From a bacterium (GTDB lineage: Bacteria; Elusimicrobiota; Elusimicrobia; Elusimicrobiales; UBA9959), in the NCBI GenBank assembly GCA_021811185.1, contig JAJZPL010000019.1:1-54949 (forward strand): a DNA stretch of 54,949 bases, read 5' to 3'. The first letter of the stretch is position 1; each line of letters begins with the position of its first letter. Shown in pieces: positions 1 through 8,018 of the stretch. Below the pieces are notes generated by a model. The model worked only from the letters and a program-made list of their open reading frames with translations, was not told the DNA's origin and searched no databases. Both the position numbers and the translations under genes were made by a program.

Positions 1-291
1 CCGAGCCGAGCACTGTTGTAAACAGCGGCCCTTTGGCGTCAGGAGGATAACCAGAGAGTTCCTCTTCCTGACTTTCTTCAGGGCGCGGTAGACGGGCTCG
101 GCCATCATTACCATCCCGGTGCCGCCGCCGTAAGGCTTGTCGTCCACGGTGCGGTGCCGGTCCTCGGTGAAATCCCGGGGGTTTGCGAACCCGAGCTCGA
201 GGAATCCCTCGGCGCGCGCGCGGCCTACGATGCTTTCCGAAAGCGGCTGGTCTATCATGCCGGGGAAAAGCGTGACCACGTCTACGCGCAT
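1..291 (-). CDS. trmD: tRNA (guanine-N1)-methyltransferase TrmD, N-terminal part
   Basis: Ninety-seven codons run from an ATG at 291 off the left edge of the window, so the C-terminal part is missing. The translation starts MRVDVVTLFPGM and continues through SIVGRA, DDKPYGGGTGMVMMAEP and LLTPKGR, which are the characteristic SpoU-TrmD N-terminal blocks. TrmD methylates N1 of G37 in tRNAs to prevent +1 frameshifting, with SAM bound in a trefoil knot that lies mostly outside the window. The start lies 9 bases after the khpA stop, so the gene is the third member of the rpsP-khpA-trmD operon. In many bacteria rimM sits between khpA and trmD; here it is absent from that place. The identification is secure from the motifs and the neighbours. 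Confidence 0.93.
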   Translation of the reverse strand, partial: MRVDVVTLFPGMIDQPLSESIVGRARAEGFLELGFANPRDFTEDRHRTVDDKPYGGGTGMVMMAEPVYRALKKVRKRNSLVILLTPKGRCLQQCSAR

Positions 292-300
292 ACGCAAAAC

Positions 301-528
301 TTAGTCTATGTCCAGGTAGACTTTCTTATTCTGGCGCGCGGCGGCGGCCTGCAGCACGGTGCGGATGGATTTCACCACGCGCCCTTCCTTGCCGATCACT
401 TTGCCGCGGTCGGAGGAAGCGAGGTTGAGCTTGAAGCGCACCACGTCGCCGTCTTCCGCTACGCCTACCTTAACGGCCTGCGGGTTTTCCACCAGCGAGC
501 CGATGATGTACATTAAAACTTCTTTCAT
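301..528 (-). CDS. khpA: KH-domain RNA-binding protein KhpA (YlqC family)
   Basis: This 75-residue protein is a single type II KH domain with the GxxG RNA-binding loop in GKVIGKEGR. Size, motif and position directly after rpsP match the KhpA/YlqC family, a small RNA chaperone that in Gram-positives works with KhpB and affects cell-wall synthesis and division. No partner gene is in the window. It begins with MKEVLMYIIGSLVENPQAV, close to the family consensus. It is co-transcribed with rpsP (16 bases upstream) and trmD (9 bases downstream). Confidence 0.92.
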   Translation of the reverse strand: MKEVLMYIIGSLVENPQAVKVGVAEDGDVVRFKLNLASSDRGKVIGKEGRVVKSIRTVLQAAAARQNKKVYLDID

Positions 529-544
529 TGCGTGGCCTCCGGAA

Positions 545-823
545 TTACTTCGTCACAACAGCCGCCGCGGCCTTGGCGGTCTTCGCCGCCTTGGTGATGA
601 GCGAGCCGACGGTATCGGAAGGCTTCGCGCCGTTCTTTACCCAGCGGGCGAGCTTATCCGCGTTGATAGTGACCTTTTCCTTGTCTTTGGGGGCCTTGGG
701 ATCGTAATGGCCGATAACTTCCAGCGGCTGCCCGTGGGGGCCGGTCGATTTCTCGATGGCGACTATCCGGTAATGCGGCTGGGTGCGCTTGCCGATCCTC
801 TGAAGCCTAAGAACTACTGCCAT
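545..823 (-). CDS. rpsP: 30S ribosomal protein bS16
   Basis: Ninety-two residues starting MAVVLRLQRIGKRTQPHYR, the highly conserved bS16 N-terminus, followed by GHYDPKAPKDKE and INADKLARWVKNGAKPSDTV. The protein binds 16S rRNA and is needed for 30S assembly. The C-terminus is an Ala/Lys-rich tail, common in this family. A strong Shine-Dalgarno (AAGGAGG) lies just upstream of the ATG. It is the first gene of the rpsP-khpA-trmD operon; a terminator at 930-964 separates it from the response-regulator gene upstream. Confidence 0.97.
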   Translation of the reverse strand: MAVVLRLQRIGKRTQPHYRIVAIEKSTGPHGQPLEVIGHYDPKAPKDKEKVTINADKLARWVKNGAKPSDTVGSLITKAAKTAKAAAAVVTK

Positions 824-929
824 GGTATCCTCCTTGGAACTTCCGACGAAACTATGTCCGCGGGCTGTGACTGCGGGCCTCTTCGAACACTATCTTGTGC
901 CGCCCGCGGGACCAGGCCCTTAGAGCGGC

Positions 930-964
930 AAAAAAATCCGTCACGCGTCCGCTAAGGCGGATTT
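930..964 (-). terminator. Rho-independent terminator after the response-regulator gene
   Basis: On the minus strand AAATCCG pairs with CGGATTT and is followed by a run of seven T. An alternative inner stem (TCCGC/GCGGA) is also possible. It lies 45 bases after the response-regulator stop codon and about 107 bases before rpsP, so it ends the long operon that begins near 7155. Confidence 0.75.
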
Positions 965-1008
965 GCGTGCAGAACAATTATATTATATTTGAGGCGCTTT
1001 GGGAACGG

Positions 1009-1374
1009 CTAGCCTATAAGCTTCTGGATATGGCCCAGCAGCCGGGGCCACTCATAGGGCTTGTTCACGTAGAAGTCGGCGCCCGCGGAGAAAGCGTTCT
1101 CCATGTCGCCCACCAGGCGTTTGCCGGTAAGCATGATGACGCGCACGGCCTTGGTAGCCTCGCCGGTCTTGATCAGTTCGCAGAGCGTGTTGCCGTCTAT
1201 CCGGGGAAGGCCGATGTCGAGGATCACGAGGTCGGGTTTTTCCTTCTTTACCGCGGCCAGCCCTTCTTCGCCGTCGGAAGCCGTGAAGACCTTGTAGCCC
1301 AGCCCTTCGAGGCGGATGGAAAGCACCTGGGCGATCAGGTCTTCGTCTTCCACTATAAGTATTTTTTTAGCCAT
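1009..1374 (-). CDS. Stand-alone CheY-like response regulator
   Basis: This 121-residue protein is a single receiver domain with no output domain. The acidic pocket (VEDED, residues 8-12), the phospho-acceptor D53 in LVILDIGLP, T83 in MLTGK and K105 in NKP are all present, so it should be phosphorylatable. It starts MAKKILIVEDEDLIAQVLS. No histidine kinase is adjacent, so the partner cannot be named. It is the last gene of the operon after rpe, 14 bases away, and is followed by a terminator. Confidence 0.93.
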   Translation of the reverse strand: MAKKILIVEDEDLIAQVLSIRLEGLGYKVFTASDGEEGLAAVKKEKPDLVILDIGLPRIDGNTLCELIKTGEATKAVRVIMLTGKRLVGDMENAFSAGADFYVNKPYEWPRLLGHIQKLIG

Positions 1375-1388
1375 GGCCGGATACCGAG

Positions 1389-2060
1389 CTACAGACTTGA
1401 CCTGAGTTTACGCAGAAAGGCGGCGGGCTTTTTATCCGAGAACAGCGCGCTGCCTATCACCAGCGAATCGGCCCCCGCGCCCGCCGCGAGGACCGCCGTG
1501 GAGGCGTTTATCCCGCCGTCCGCCTGCAGCCAGATCTTGCGCCCGGAAACGGTTATCAGGTCCCGGGCAGCGCGCACCTTGGGCAGCATCTCCGGCATGA
1601 AGGCCTGCCCGCCGAAGCCGGGTTCCACCGTCATTATAAGAATAAGGTCCAACTGCTTCAGCAGCGGCAGCACGCGGGCCAGCGGCGTTTTGGGCCGCAG
1701 GGCCAGGCCCGCCTTGAGCCCGAGGCTCTTTATCTTCCTGACGCAGGCCGCGGCGTTGCGGGCCTCGGCGTGCACCGTCACCAGGGCGGCCCCGGCCTTG
1801 GCGAAAGCGTCTATAAAAAGCGCGGGGTTCTCCACCATCAGGTGGGCGTCCACCGGCAGGCCGCCGGCGCGCGCCACGGCGGAAACTATGCCGGGCCCGA
1901 AACTTATATTGGGCACGAAATGCCCGTCCATCACGTCCACCTGTACCCAGTCGGCCAGTTTCTTTACCGGCGCCAGGCTGCGCTCCAGGCAGGCAAAATC
2001 GGCGGCCAGCACCGAGGGGACCAGCGCGGCTTTCCCGGAGGGGAGGGGGAGGGTCTTCAT
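1389..2060 (-). CDS. rpe: Ribulose-phosphate 3-epimerase
   Basis: 223 residues forming a TIM barrel. Diagnostic motifs are VPSVLAADFA, VQVDVMDGHFVPNISFGP (metal and phosphate binding), VDAHLMVENP, VEPGFGGQAF and ADGGIN. The enzyme interconverts D-ribulose-5-phosphate and D-xylulose-5-phosphate in the pentose-phosphate and Calvin pathways. The start MKTLPLPSGK at 2060 was chosen because it overlaps the stop codon of the PASTA gene by four bases (ATGA), a sign of translational coupling; the reading frame is open further upstream but only inside that gene. Confidence 0.95.
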   Translation of the reverse strand: MKTLPLPSGKAALVPSVLAADFACLERSLAPVKKLADWVQVDVMDGHFVPNISFGPGIVSAVARAGGLPVDAHLMVENPALFIDAFAKAGAALVTVHAEARNAAACVRKIKSLGLKAGLALRPKTPLARVLPLLKQLDLILIMTVEPGFGGQAFMPEMLPKVRAARDLITVSGRKIWLQADGGINASTAVLAAGAGADSLVIGSALFSDKKPAAFLRKLRSSL

Positions 2061-3064
2061 TTTACGGGGCGCTCCTCCACCAGGATGCCGTTGACGAAGA
2101 TGCGGATCTTGACCGCGCCTCCGTAAGGCACCGAGAGGTCGATCTTGGAACCAGGGTCGCGCAGGCCGTTGAAGATCTCGCGATCGCCGCCGGGCCCGAG
2201 CGCCACCACGCGGATGTGGCGCTGCGCGCCGCTCTGCGAAACCTCGTAGTGCACGCGGAACTCCTTTTCGGAAGCTGAAGCCGCGCCTTTGCGGGAGCTC
2301 ACCGTCAGCGTGATCTTGGAATCGGGCGTAACCACGGTGTCCGGGGCCGGGGACTGGTCGATGATGGTGCCGGCGGGGAAGAGCGAGGCGGAGTCCTCGA
2401 TCAGCGAAAGGGCGACGCTGTTCTGCGCGGCCCACTGCTGGGCCTCGTCGCTCTTCTTCTGGCGGAAATCGGGCAGCATGACGATGCCGGCGGGCGGCGT
2501 GCCGGCGGAAACGGCCACCTGCACCATGGTGTTCTTGGAGACGCTGAGCTCGGGCTTGGGGTCCTGCGACAGGACGGTGCCTTTCTCGGCCTTAAGAGAA
2601 TAAGACTCGCTGACCTCGCCCAGCACCAGCTGGCGCTGGCGCAGCAGCAGCTCGGCGTTCCTGAGCGGCAGGCCGATCAGGTTGGGGGTAAAGACCGACT
2701 CGCCGCCCTGGCTGAAGACCACGCGCACGATCTTGCCCTCGCGCACGGAAGTCCCGGCGTCGGGGATCTGGCGCAGCACGGTGCCGATGGGCACGGACTC
2801 GTTGAACTCATACCCGCCGATGCTGAGGGCCAGGTTGCTCTCGGAGAGCGTCTGCAGGGCGCTGGCGGAGGATTTGCCGGAAATGTCCGGCACGATGACC
2901 TCTTTGCGGTTGTGGATCACGGTCTCCATGGTCCAGGAGAACAGGAAATAGGTGAGAAGGAAAAGACCGAGTCCCACCCCGCCTACGCGGAGCGCGAAAC
3001 CCGGGCTGAGTATTTTTTCGTCGTTGCCGGAAAAATGCCGCTGGTAAAATTCTTTGATTCCCAC
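2057..3064 (-). CDS. Membrane-anchored protein with PASTA domains
   Basis: 335 residues: short cytoplasmic N-terminus, one transmembrane helix at about 25-46, then three or four PASTA repeats (about 57-115, 120-190 and 195-260; motifs VIVPDISGK, FTPNLIGLP, MLPDFRQKKS, DQSPAPDTVV) and a C-terminal beta-rich segment of about 75 residues. PASTA repeats in Ser/Thr kinases and PBPs bind muropeptides or peptidoglycan. Here there is no kinase or transpeptidase domain, so this is a stand-alone sensor or scaffold. In many bacteria a PASTA kinase sits in a def-fmt-rpe neighbourhood; this gene occupies that place with the kinase part missing, so it may be a degenerate PrkC/PknB relative. It overlaps rpe by four bases. 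Confidence 0.85.
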   Translation of the reverse strand: MGIKEFYQRHFSGNDEKILSPGFALRVGGVGLGLFLLTYFLFSWTMETVIHNRKEVIVPDISGKSSASALQTLSESNLALSIGGYEFNESVPIGTVLRQIPDAGTSVREGKIVRVVFSQGGESVFTPNLIGLPLRNAELLLRQRQLVLGEVSESYSLKAEKGTVLSQDPKPELSVSKNTMVQVAVSAGTPPAGIVMLPDFRQKKSDEAQQWAAQNSVALSLIEDSASLFPAGTIIDQSPAPDTVVTPDSKITLTVSSRKGAASASEKEFRVHYEVSQSGAQRHIRVVALGPGGDREIFNGLRDPGSKIDLSVPYGGAVKIRIFVNGILVEERPVK

Positions 3065-3091
3065 AGAGTAGCTCCTTATTGGCCGCGCGCT

Positions 3092-4039
3092 TCAGCGAAG
3101 AACGTCGCCCGGTTTCAGCCTGAGGCCGTTAAGAAAATCGGCCGCGGGCATCTCCCTTTTCCCCTCGGGCTTGACCTTTCTAAGGAGCAGCCCGCCGTCG
3201 CCACATCTTACTATAAAGCCCGCGCCCGCCTCAACGGAGAGGACCGTACCGGCGGGGCCGGCCCCGGCGCCGGGCCGCAGCTCGGCTTCCAGCACCTGCA
3301 CGGCCAGTTTGCGGCCGTCCGGCTGGTCCAGGAAGAACCGGGCCTTGGGCCCGCAGGCCAGCCCGCGCACGCGGCCGAGCAGCCCTGCCGCCGGCCGCGA
3401 GAAATCCAGCAGCGCGTCCGCGGCGGTCAGCTTGGGCGCCAGCGACGCCTCCCCGGCCTGGGGTTCGCGGGTTACCTCGCCCGCGGAGATCTTGGCGAGG
3501 CCTTCCTCCAGCAGTCCGGCGCCGACCGCGGTGAGGCGGGCGAACAGGGAAGCGGCGTCTTCGGCTTCCAGCACCGGCACTTCGCGGCGCAGGAACACCG
3601 GGCCGGTATCCATGCCCTTGTCCAGCCAGAACAGCGTAACGCCGGTGACCTTCTCGCCGTTGATGAGCGTCCACTGCACCGGCGCGGCGCCGCGGTATTT
3701 GGGGAGCAGCGAGAAGTGCACGTTCAGAAAACCATAGCGGGCGAGGGCCAGCGTTTCCTGCGGGATCAGGCGGCCGTAGGCCACCACCACGCCGAGGTCC
3801 GGCTTGAGGTCCGAAATTACGGCGTGCAGTTCCTGCTTCGACCCCGGCTTGAAAACTTTGAGCTTCAGCTCCCCGGCCAGGCCGCTGACGGGGGCGCAGC
3901 ACAGCTTCAGCCCGCGGCCTACCGGCCGGTCAGGCTGGGAGATAACCCCGGCGATGTCGTGGCCGGTGGCTGCTACGCGGCTGAGAAAGCCGCAGGCGAT
4001 CTCCGGCGTGCCTAAAAAAACTATCCTGAGTTTGTCCAT
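3092..4039 (-). CDS. fmt: Methionyl-tRNA formyltransferase
   Basis: 315 residues with the formyltransferase fold. N-terminal motifs are RIVFLGTPEIA and VISQPDRPVGRG; the folate/catalytic region contains VAYGRLIP, NVHFSLLPKYRGAAPVQW and GVTLFWLDKGMDTGP. The C-terminal OB-like domain follows. It transfers formyl from 10-formyl-THF to Met-tRNA for initiation. The start at 4039 (MDKLRIVFLG) fits the family N-terminus and leaves 8 bases after the def stop; an ATG 54 bases upstream would overlap def and adds a non-homologous tail. Def and Fmt form the usual functional pair. Confidence 0.95.
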   Translation of the reverse strand: MDKLRIVFLGTPEIACGFLSRVAATGHDIAGVISQPDRPVGRGLKLCCAPVSGLAGELKLKVFKPGSKQELHAVISDLKPDLGVVVAYGRLIPQETLALARYGFLNVHFSLLPKYRGAAPVQWTLINGEKVTGVTLFWLDKGMDTGPVFLRREVPVLEAEDAASLFARLTAVGAGLLEEGLAKISAGEVTREPQAGEASLAPKLTAADALLDFSRPAAGLLGRVRGLACGPKARFFLDQPDGRKLAVQVLEAELRPGAGAGPAGTVLSVEAGAGFIVRCGDGGLLLRKVKPEGKREMPAADFLNGLRLKPGDVLR

Positions 4040-4047
4040 GAAAAACC

Positions 4048-4599
4048 CTACAGCTTGTCCGGCTTCATCTTCCTCTCGTCGATCTTCTTCCACTGCGCCT
4101 TGAACTTCATCAGCGCCGGCTTGATCTTGAGGCGGGACATAAGCGGCAGCCTGTCGATGAAAACTATGCCGTCCAGGTGGTCGATCTCGTGCTGGAGCGC
4201 CTTGGCGAACAGGCCTTCGGCGTTGATCTCGATCGGCATGCCCTTCTCGTTCAGCGCGCGCACCTTGACCTTGGCGGAGCGGCGGACCTTGGCGAACAGG
4301 CCGGGGAAGGAAAGGCAGCCTTCCTCCTCGTACATGCTGCCCGATCTCTCCACGATCTCGGGGTTCATGATCACGATGCTGAGCGCCGGCTCGTCCTCCC
4401 GCAGGATCTTGATGACCGCCAGGTTGAGGTCGAGCCCCACCTGGTTGGCGGCCAGGCCCGCGCCGCCCACGGCGTCCATGGTCTCGAACATGTCGGCCAG
4501 CAGGGCGGGAAGCTCCTTCTTAAGCTCGTCGAAATTCACCTTCCTGGTCTTTTTCTCCAGGATTTTCTCGCCGTATTTGCAGATCCTTCTTATAGCCAT
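4048..4599 (-). CDS. def: Peptide deformylase
   Basis: 183 residues with all three deformylase motifs: GAGLAANQVG (45-55), EGCLS (93-97, metal ligand C95) and QHEIDHLDG (metal ligands H137 and H141, catalytic E138). It removes the formyl group from nascent N-formyl-Met. A basic C-terminal extension (about residues 150-183) is as seen in type 1 enzymes. It is 19 bases downstream of the permease gene and directly upstream of fmt in one operon. Confidence 0.96.
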   Translation of the reverse strand: MAIRRICKYGEKILEKKTRKVNFDELKKELPALLADMFETMDAVGGAGLAANQVGLDLNLAVIKILREDEPALSIVIMNPEIVERSGSMYEEEGCLSFPGLFAKVRRSAKVKVRALNEKGMPIEINAEGLFAKALQHEIDHLDGIVFIDRLPLMSRLKIKPALMKFKAQWKKIDERKMKPDKL

Positions 4600-4618
4600 A
4601 AGTTCACCCCGTGTGTAT

Positions 4619-6625
4619 TTAACCGAGCTGGTACGTCATCTGCCGGCCTTCCCAGACCACCTTGGCCAGCACGGGCTTGGCGGGGGCGTCGGCTTTTTTC
4701 AGCATGCCCCAGGCCATCGCCAGGCGCTCGAGCTGGATCTCGGCGCCGGTGGAGCCGGACACGCCCATCACGATCTCGTCGGCGCCGGCGGCCTGCGCCA
4801 CCTGGGCCATGGAATAAAAGGGATCGTTGGAGAACACCAGCAGCGGCTTTACGGTCTTGCCGTATTTCTCGGCCAGCAGGACCACGTCCGAGAACAGGTC
4901 CTTGTCCTCGGGCAGGATCTCGCCGGTCTCGCCTTCGAGTTCCATGCCCTTGGAGATCTTGGCGGCCATCACGATGATATCCGTGGTCTCGTCGTCGGCG
5001 GTCTCGAGGACGCTCTTCAGGTGGAGCAGGTTGTTGGGGTTGCGCACCGGCACCAGGATCTTTTTAGGTTTGTTCAGCTCGGGGAGGATGGTGGCGATAT
5101 CCGACTCCCGGCGCAGGTTCATCTTTTCCTGCGTGTCGTCGTCCGGGGCGTAGAACTGGGTCTTTTTCCTGTTCATGATCTCGGAGACCTGGAAGATGGC
5201 GAAGAACACGACGGTGAAAGCGATACCGGAAACGGTGGCCACCCGCTTGGTCAGCAGGTTCACGAGGCTGGCGGAGATCAGGATCACGAAAGTCGCGCTG
5301 AGGCCGGCCGGGAAATAGACCTTGCCCATTTTTATATTAAGCGGGAACATGGATTCGCGGTCGATGTCGTTCCTGAACCTGAGGATGATAAGGGATAAGG
5401 TCATGAAGACCAGGCTCCACAGCACGCCGAAAGCGTAGGCCTCGCCCAGCAGGTAGATGTCGCCGCCGGAAATGATTATCACGATGATCTGGATGATAGC
5501 CACCATGTTGATCATGCGGTAGGTGGTGCCATACTTCTTGTGCAGGTGGCGGGACCAGTCGTGCAGGATGCCGTCCTCGGCCACGCGGTTCAGCACGCCG
5601 TTGCAGCCGACCATGGAGGTGTTCACAGCGCCCACCAGCATCAGGCTGCCGGAGGCCACCACGAAAACCTGCAGGATAAGCCGCGCCCAGTAAGGCCCGT
5701 TGAGCTCGAGGGCGAGGCCGGAGAGGAGGTTGTCCAGGTATTTCCCGCCGATCAGTTCGGGCGGGATTATGGAGGAAGCCAGGAAGGTAAGGCCGCCGGT
5801 GAAGATCAGGCAGAAAAGGAAAATAGTGAAGGCCGCTTTTTTAAGGTTCTTGATCTTGGGGTCTTCTATCTCGCGGTAGACCTGGGCGAGCGTTTCGAGG
5901 CCCGACAGCGCCAGGATGGAGTGGCCGAAAGCCATCAGGATGCCGACGAGCCCTATGGTCTGCAGCAGGGGGAAATGGGACATCCAGCCGAGCGACTCGG
6001 GCGTGAACTTAAGCGTGAAAGGCGGCAGCGTGAAGCCCCGCTGGTAGACCGTGACCAGCGACCAGCCTATGAGCACGGCCCCGACCAGCGTTACGAAGCC
6101 CATGATCTTGAAGTTCTTGTCGGTGGACTCCTCCACGCCTTTGATGTTCTCGCGCCAGAAGAACGCCGTTACGACCACGGCGAAGATCACCGCGAAAAGC
6201 TTGTGGGGAACGTGCCAGTTGATGTGCGCGAGCGGCAGGATGTTGTAGAGCAGGCTGGAAACGTAAAGGCCGGCGGACACGGAACTGACCGGGCCGGTGA
6301 TCATGTAGTCGAACATCAGCGCGGAAACCGCCACCTTGGACATGGAATGCCCCATGGCCTCGTTGACCACCCTGTAAACCCCGCCGCGCACGAACATGGC
6401 GCAGGACTCCACGTAGACCATCAGCATGATGCCGGAGAACAGCATGACGGCCAGGACGTACCAGGGGAAGGCCGGCCCGAAGGCGTTCATGGCTATGCCG
6501 CCGGCGTAAAAGGCGCTGGAGCCCATGTCGCAGAGCACCACCGAAGCGGCTTTCCAGAAGGAGATGAAAGTGAGCATCGCGGTGCTGAGCACCAGGACCT
6601 GTTTGAACCGCGGGTTAGGGACCAT
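4619..6625 (-). CDS. APC-superfamily permease fused to a universal-stress (USP) domain
   Basis: 668 residues. Residues 1 to about 490 form a transporter of the amino acid-polyamine-organocation type with about 12 hydrophobic helices; the unwound first-helix region is STAMLTFISFWKAASVV rather than the usual G-rich segment, so it is a divergent member. Residues from about 510 to the end resemble a UspA domain (KKILVPVRNPNNLLHLKSVL, then MGVSGSTGAEIQLERL as the nucleotide-binding type G-x2-G loop). APC-USP fusions are known and the USP part is thought to regulate transport. It lies 44 bases after a PTS-IIA gene and 19 bases before def. The substrate cannot be told; an amino acid is most likely. 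Confidence 0.85.
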   Translation of the reverse strand: MVPNPRFKQVLVLSTAMLTFISFWKAASVVLCDMGSSAFYAGGIAMNAFGPAFPWYVLAVMLFSGIMLMVYVESCAMFVRGGVYRVVNEAMGHSMSKVAVSALMFDYMITGPVSSVSAGLYVSSLLYNILPLAHINWHVPHKLFAVIFAVVVTAFFWRENIKGVEESTDKNFKIMGFVTLVGAVLIGWSLVTVYQRGFTLPPFTLKFTPESLGWMSHFPLLQTIGLVGILMAFGHSILALSGLETLAQVYREIEDPKIKNLKKAAFTIFLFCLIFTGGLTFLASSIIPPELIGGKYLDNLLSGLALELNGPYWARLILQVFVVASGSLMLVGAVNTSMVGCNGVLNRVAEDGILHDWSRHLHKKYGTTYRMINMVAIIQIIVIIISGGDIYLLGEAYAFGVLWSLVFMTLSLIILRFRNDIDRESMFPLNIKMGKVYFPAGLSATFVILISASLVNLLTKRVATVSGIAFTVVFFAIFQVSEIMNRKKTQFYAPDDDTQEKMNLRRESDIATILPELNKPKKILVPVRNPNNLLHLKSVLETADDETTDIIVMAAKISKGMELEGETGEILPEDKDLFSDVVLLAEKYGKTVKPLLVFSNDPFYSMAQVAQAAGADEIVMGVSGSTGAEIQLERLAMAWGMLKKADAPAKPVLAKVVWEGRQMTYQLG

Positions 6626-6669
6626 AGATCAATTATATCTGTTTAAAGGCGGGGACTGAAAGCGGCGGC

Positions 6670-7140
6670 TCACTTGCCTTTCAGCAGGGCGGCAGCGGCG
6701 GCGGGGGTTTTAAGCGCGGCCAGTTTCGCTATCAATTCCGGCTGGAAGGTCTGAGAAAGGAGCGAGAGCATGTTAAGGTGGCGCTGGAAGAACGCCGGCT
6801 TATGGGGGGAAAGGAGCAGCAGCGCCGATCTCACCTTAAGGCCGGTGCCCGGGTCGGTAAAGCCTTCCGGGAAGATGCCGAGCACCGCGTGAAAAGCGTC
6901 CAGTTCGGGGAACTTGGCGTGGGGGATATAAAAGCCGCTCTCCAGCACCTGGTTGAGCTTCTCGACTTCGGCCACGCGGTCGAAGAGGGCCTTGCGGCCG
7001 ATGATACCTTCCACCTGCGTCAGCATCTTTTCGGTAAGACGGCGCACGGCCTCTTCCTTGGAAAGCGGGCCTTCCATGAAAATTATGTTTTCGGGATTTA
7101 AGATCTCTGAGAGGTTTATGCTGTCTGCCTGTCTTATCAT
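6670..7140 (-). CDS. PTS EIIA type-2 domain protein (PtsN-like)
   Basis: 156 residues with the fructose/mannitol-type EIIA fold. The phospho-acceptor is H74 in GFYIPHAKFPEL, in the place of the consensus GxxxPHA. It starts LSEILNPENIIFMEGPLSKEEA. No EIIB or EIIC partner is encoded nearby, so a regulatory role like PtsN (EIIA-Ntr) is more likely than sugar transport. Being first in an operon directly upstream of an APC-USP permease suggests it regulates that transporter, as PtsN does for K+ transporters in enterics; this is inference. Confidence 0.85.
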   Translation of the reverse strand: MIRQADSINLSEILNPENIIFMEGPLSKEEAVRRLTEKMLTQVEGIIGRKALFDRVAEVEKLNQVLESGFYIPHAKFPELDAFHAVLGIFPEGFTDPGTGLKVRSALLLLSPHKPAFFQRHLNMLSLLSQTFQPELIAKLAALKTPAAAAALLKGK

Positions 7141-7161
7141 AGGGACTGAGTGTATGCTTAT

Positions 7162-7191
7162 ATGATATCATTAAGGTATTCCCGTCGTCAA
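7162..7191 (-). promoter_or_regulatory. Sigma-70-type promoter of the PTS-IIA/permease/def/fmt operon
   Basis: Minus strand: -35 TTGACG (7186-7191), 18-base spacer, -10 TATCAT (7162-7167). The predicted start is near 7155, about 15 bases before the ATG at 7140. The -10 lies inside a perfect 10-base palindrome, ATGATATCAT, that could be an operator or serve divergent promoters for the sugar-kinase operon on the plus strand. Confidence 0.65.
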
Positions 7192-7205
7192 GGACACAGG
7201 GACAC

Positions 7206-8018
7206 ATGAAAAAAGCCGGGAGAAAGATCCTCGAAATAGCGGCGCTGGGCGTGGACAGGGGGGGCACCTGGACCCGCGTGGCGGCTTTCGACCGCCGGCT
7301 GCGCCGGCTTAAAAACGCGCGCTTCAGAACGGCCCCGCTGCGCTCCCTGCCGGCAAGGCTGGTACCCCTGGTTTCAGGCTGGGGCGCGGCAGGCGCCCCG
7401 CTGGTGATAGCCTCCCGCGGGGTTTTCAGCGAAAAGTGGAAAAAAACCTTCCTGTTCAGGGCCCTTGCGGGCAAACTCAACCTTGTGGACGTGGTCTCGG
7501 ACGCCGAGGCCGCGCATTACGCCGCTTTCCGGGGCGGGCACGGCCTGCTGCTGATAGCCGGCACGGGGGCCGTTGTCTTCGGCGGGAAACCCGGTTCCTT
7601 CAAAAAGACCGGCGGCTTTAACCCGCCCTCGGGCGACCCGGGCTCCGGGCGCTGGCTTGGCCGCTGCTACCTCCATAACCTAGGCCGCAAGCCCGACGAC
7701 GCCAAGGCCGCGCATGGCCGCACGGCGGCGCATGCCGTCAAATTGCTTTCCAAAGCCGAACGCGGCGAGAACGGCTGCGCCCTGCTGGCCGCGGCGTCCT
7801 GGCACGAGCTTTCGGCGCTGGTCAGGGAGGCTGCGGGGAAAGGCCGCGGGGAAGTAAGGCTTTCCCTGGCGGGCGGGCTGATGGCCAATGACTATTTCAG
7901 AAAGGGCTTTCTCCGGACGGCGCGCCGCGCGCTGCCCGGGCGCGGCCTTAAGGTTATAAAGCACGCCATGTCCGCGGAAGAAGCCGCGGCCAGGCTGGCA
8001 TTAAGAAGGAAACGATGA
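7206..8018 (+). CDS. BadF/BadG-type ATPase, probable N-acetylglucosamine kinase-like sugar kinase
   Basis: 270 residues of the ASKHA fold. Seen motifs: LGVDRGGTWTRV (phosphate-1 loop), SDAEAAHYAAF, LLIAGTGAVVFG (phosphate-2), GDPGSGRWLGR and LSLAGGLMAND (adenosine loop). This is the pattern of the BcrAD/BadFG family, whose short single-domain members include GlcNAc kinases; the iron-sulfur cysteines of the benzoyl-CoA reductase/activator members are absent, so a sugar kinase is preferred. The stop overlaps the start of the inositol phosphatase gene by four bases (ATGA). Confidence 0.82.
   Translation: MKKAGRKILEIAALGVDRGGTWTRVAAFDRRLRRLKNARFRTAPLRSLPARLVPLVSGWGAAGAPLVIASRGVFSEKWKKTFLFRALAGKLNLVDVVSDAEAAHYAAFRGGHGLLLIAGTGAVVFGGKPGSFKKTGGFNPPSGDPGSGRWLGRCYLHNLGRKPDDAKAAHGRTAAHAVKLLSKAERGENGCALLAAASWHELSALVREAAGKGRGEVRLSLAGGLMANDYFRKGFLRTARRALPGRGLKVIKHAMSAEEAAARLALRRKR

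Noticed and set aside
7206..8018. Benzoyl-CoA reductase activator
   Set aside because: The cysteines that hold the iron-sulfur cluster in activator proteins are absent; the size fits single-domain sugar kinases.
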